A stretch of 64,000 nucleotides of DNA. Source: Alkalimonas mucilaginosa. Lineage in GTDB: Bacteria; Pseudomonadota; Gammaproteobacteria; Enterobacterales; Alteromonadaceae. Below, piece after piece: positions 61,608-64,000 of the stretch. Position numbers and translations under genes: made by a program. A model generated the notes under the pieces. The model ran no database searches. It was not told where the DNA came from and saw only the letters and a program-made list of their open reading frames with translations. Each line of letters opens with the position of its first letter. The stretch's first letter is position 1. The stretch lies in contig NZ_JAUGZK010000005.1 in the NCBI RefSeq assembly GCF_036327005.1, positions 186,001 through 250,000 of the forward strand, read 5' to 3'.

Positions 61608-62918
61608 TTAGCCCAGCATGGGCCAGTCGGCAGCATCAACACTGTCCAGCGCCAGTACACGGCTATCGCCCTGCCACTGACGGATGTAACTGCCATCCGG
61701 ATCATACTGTTGCTGCTGTTTTTCCAGATTAAACTGGCGATGGCCTCGGGGATCGGCACCAACCCCAGCCAGATACTGCCAGTTGCCCCAGTTGATGGCG
61801 ACATCGTAGTCGATCAGCTGCTGCTCAAACCAGGCCGCGCCATAACGCCAGTCCAGTTGCAGCTCATGCACAAAGCAACTGGCAACCAGCTGGCGGCCCC
61901 GGTTGGAAAGATAGCCGGTTTGCTTCAGTTGGCGCATGCAGGCATTGATCAGCGGATAAGGGGTGGTGCCTTCGCACCAGGCGCGAAAGCGTTGCGGGTA
62001 AAAGCTGGTCAGGGGTGCACTTTGTTTAATGCCCTGACGCAGAAACAAAGCGTTGCCATGACGGTGGCTGTACCAATGAAAATACTCACGCCATAGCAGT
62101 TCAAAGTAGATCCAGTAACTGGAGTCGTTGCGGCCATGCCGTGCTTCATAGCCATGCAGAGCTGTGACCACCTGGCGGGCAGATACGCAACCGGCCGCCA
62201 GCCAGGGCGAAAATTTGGTGGAATTATCAAAACCATCCAGCGCATTGCGTACCTCCTTATAAAAACCGGGCAGGGTACTGTTAAAGTAGCGCTTTAGATG
62301 CTGTTGCCCACTGTATTCGCCACCAGAGAATAATGAGCTAAGCCAGCTTGGATAGCCAGGCAATGGCTCACTCTGCACGCCTGTTGGCGCAGGCGGAATG
62401 TGCTGTGGCGCTGCTATGGCTGCAGCCAGAGGTAACTGCTCAACCTGCTTACGAAATTGACTAAAGCTAGCGGGTAGCTCTGTCAGCGCAAAGGGTAATT
62501 GCTGTTCGGTAAACAGTGTATTGCTGTCCGGGTTTTGAAAGCTAAGATAAGGAAAGCGCTGCTGCAGTTGCTGCCATTGCCGTGCTTCGTAATAGCCGGG
62601 CTGACGGCTTTGGTAAATGGCATCGACTTTGTATTGGCTGATCAGCTGGCTGATGGCTTCAACCGGTGACTGGAATCGCAGCACTAACTGCTGCTTATAG
62701 GGTTGCAACTGATGGCTGAGCTCCTGCAGGCTATCCAATACAAAGCGCCAGCGCTGCATGCCCATGCGTTTGCTGGCATAACGGCCGGGGCTAAACCAGC
62801 CAGGCTCTGCGCAGTACAGCAGAATTAACTGCTCGCACTCGGCGCAGGCCTGTGTCAGCGCCGGTTGATCGCTCAGTCGTAAATCCTGTTGAAACCAAAA
62901 TAATCCCAGCCGATGCAT
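61608..62918 (-). CDS. Cryptochrome DASH / deoxyribodipyrimidine photolyase family protein
   Basis: This 436-residue flavoprotein starts MHRLGLFWFQQDLRLSDQ, the photolyase N-terminal motif. The FAD-binding core carries STKFSPWLAAGCVS, ELLWREYFHWY and the DASH-typical WGNWQYLAGVGADPR. DASH cryptochromes repair UV dimers in single-stranded or looped DNA and may signal blue light. CAGGAGAG precedes the ATG at 62918. It appears monocistronic, 141 bp upstream of the SNF2 gene on the same strand. Confidence 0.9.
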   Translation of the reverse strand: MHRLGLFWFQQDLRLSDQPALTQACAECEQLILLYCAEPGWFSPGRYASKRMGMQRWRFVLDSLQELSHQLQPYKQQLVLRFQSPVEAISQLISQYKVDAIYQSRQPGYYEARQWQQLQQRFPYLSFQNPDSNTLFTEQQLPFALTELPASFSQFRKQVEQLPLAAAIAAPQHIPPAPTGVQSEPLPGYPSWLSSLFSGGEYSGQQHLKRYFNSTLPGFYKEVRNALDGFDNSTKFSPWLAAGCVSARQVVTALHGYEARHGRNDSSYWIYFELLWREYFHWYSHRHGNALFLRQGIKQSAPLTSFYPQRFRAWCEGTTPYPLINACMRQLKQTGYLSNRGRQLVASCFVHELQLDWRYGAAWFEQQLIDYDVAINWGNWQYLAGVGADPRGHRQFNLEKQQQQYDPDGSYIRQWQGDSRVLALDSVDAADWPMLG

Positions 62919-63044
62919 AGTTCTCTCCTGCAGGTAAGGCATTATGGTACGTTTAGTTGATGCTATCAGACCAGTTGTAATCGCCTGTGTGCTGGTTGCT
63001 ATGCTAGGCTGTTACAGCGTTCAATTTTGCAAAAGGATAGATGC

Positions 63045-64000
63045 ATGCACTGTAAACTGGCGGCTCTCACGACCCTTGTTCTTAGTAGCTCTGTGCTGGC
63101 TTATGGCTGGGGTGGACCCGAGCCATTTCGGCTGGAACGATTGGATGGCCGTAGTTTTACCTTGACTGAGGAAAGCTTTCTACACCGAGCCAGTTTTCAG
63201 TCGATGCCAGTGGTAAAAATGCACGATAGCTGGGCTGAAGACGGCTGGTATGGCACTGCCGGCAGTACCCGGAGCCGCGAGTTTTTTGTGCAATCGCATC
63301 TGCAAAAGCGGGTGCAATTCGATGTTCCTATGTTTGTCGGGGTGCGTTTTCGCCGCGATGAAGATTTAGACGGCCGTTTTGATCGCACCCTGTTCGGCAG
63401 TGGCTATACCAATGCCGATGGCAGTGTGGAGCTGGGGATCTGGGGTGATGTGCGTGGTGGTAAAGATGAAATCGATCTGCAGCTGGAAGCTTTTTGGCAA
63501 CCGACTGATCGGCAGTGGTGGCGCTTGACCCTGGTGTCGCCGGATGCGATGTACAACAGCAAAACCTACGACAGCAGCTTTTATCAGCAGAAGCCTTTAA
63601 CCGTGCATCTGGCAGCCGGTAGCACCTTTTCTGCTGGCCAGCAGCTGTATGGCTTTACCAATGTGAACCGGCAAATGGAATACCATCAGCCGGATCTGGC
63701 GCAGCAATGGACCGACAAACAGTACTCGGCGGGCCTGGGCTGGTTGTATCCTGTGAGCAGCAGCTGGCAACTTGGGCTGCAGACACAGGGGCTTTATGGT
63801 CTGCGGCAACAGTGGCAGGGCGATGCACTGGCATTTGAGCTGCGGCGGCAATTTAGTGACACCAGTCTGGAGTTGCAATCGCGTGGTGCTCAGGCGGTGG
63901 ATTATTGGGGGGGGCTGCGCTATCTGACCCTGCGTGAGCGCGATCAAACTATGGCCGCCGGGCAGGCACTGTTAGAACACCGGAATGAATGGACCCTCTA
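63045..64000 (+). CDS. Exported protein of unknown function, 3' end beyond the window
   Basis: The frame opens at ATG 63045 after AAAAGGA and stays open for 318 codons to the window edge. A short signal peptide (MHCKLAALTTLVLSSSVLA) is followed by a Trp/Tyr/Gln-rich sequence of alternating polar and aromatic residues. Stretches such as WGDVRGGKDEIDLQLEAFW and LGWLYPVSSSWQLGLQTQG suggest antiparallel beta strands, consistent with an outer-membrane barrel or a large periplasmic beta protein. I do not recognise the family. Confidence 0.75.
   Translation, partial: MHCKLAALTTLVLSSSVLAYGWGGPEPFRLERLDGRSFTLTEESFLHRASFQSMPVVKMHDSWAEDGWYGTAGSTRSREFFVQSHLQKRVQFDVPMFVGVRFRRDEDLDGRFDRTLFGSGYTNADGSVELGIWGDVRGGKDEIDLQLEAFWQPTDRQWWRLTLVSPDAMYNSKTYDSSFYQQKPLTVHLAAGSTFSAGQQLYGFTNVNRQMEYHQPDLAQQWTDKQYSAGLGWLYPVSSSWQLGLQTQGLYGLRQQWQGDALAFELRRQFSDTSLELQSRGAQAVDYWGGLRYLTLRERDQTMAAGQALLEHRNEWTL

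Noticed and set aside
62944..63165. A plus-strand frame resembling a short lipoprotein (VLVAMLGCYS)
   Set aside because: It overlaps the start of the better supported exported protein (63045 onward) in another frame, has no ribosome-binding site and changes to non-lipoprotein-like sequence after the overlap.

Overview
This window looks like chromosomal DNA from a Gram-negative gammaproteobacterium of the Rheinheimera/Alishewanella/Alkalimonas or wider Alteromonadales type. That placement is an inference from gene order and protein character: an oriC between mnmG and mioC, the run mnmG-rsmG-parA-parB-atpIBEFHAGDC, a DeoR-type regulator upstream of glmS, a DUF2868/DUF3482 pair, and many membrane regulators with winged-helix domains. 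The species cannot be read from the sequence alone.

Layout. 1-5380 holds an outer-membrane M16 peptidase lipoprotein and a CadC-like membrane regulator. 5395-7861 is the peroxide defence pair ahpC-ahpF with a likely OxyR site. 8021-10458 is a DUF2868 membrane protein coupled to a DUF3482 GTPase. 10618-13259 is glmS with its DeoR-type regulator, preceded by a very large ligand-sensing histidine kinase (13310-17122). 17198-20885 holds a Fur-type promoter, a short terminated leader or small RNA, a membrane flavoreductase, a DUF1439 lipoprotein and a dicarboxylate/amino-acid symporter. 20977-35273 holds two MacAB-like ABC export cassettes that face each other. The first (+) carries its own sigma-54 response regulator and kinase. 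The second (-) is preceded by a CadC-like regulator. 35370-37955 is glmU followed by a membrane regulator with inverted domain order and a small membrane protein.

38020-43283 is a module of small exported proteins, a 44-residue membrane peptide, a CPBP-family membrane protease and a second M16 lipoprotein peptidase. Tandem GGTTATA operators lie in front of two of its genes, and a degenerate third copy lies in front of the small membrane protein next to glmU. 43485-50533 is the complete F-type ATP synthase operon with its promoter and terminator. 50579-54826 is parB, parA, rsmG and mnmG. oriC (about 54905-55260) has an AT-rich unwinding region, DnaA boxes and 15 GATC sites. mioC and a 127-bp ERIC-like inverted repeat follow. 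Then come a DEAD-box helicase (deaD type), trxC, a SWIM/SNF2 ATPase, a DASH-type cryptochrome and the start of an unrecognised exported protein cut by the window end.

The genes atp, glmU, deoR and glmS all lie on the minus strand in the order commonly kept together in this group. Here they are split by two accessory blocks (about 13.3-36.6 kb and 38.0-43.3 kb). Those blocks hold nearly everything unusual in the window: the two convergent exporters, three PhoB-type membrane regulators, and the small-protein/peptidase module with its shared operator. No tRNA, rRNA, CRISPR array, insertion sequence or prophage was seen.
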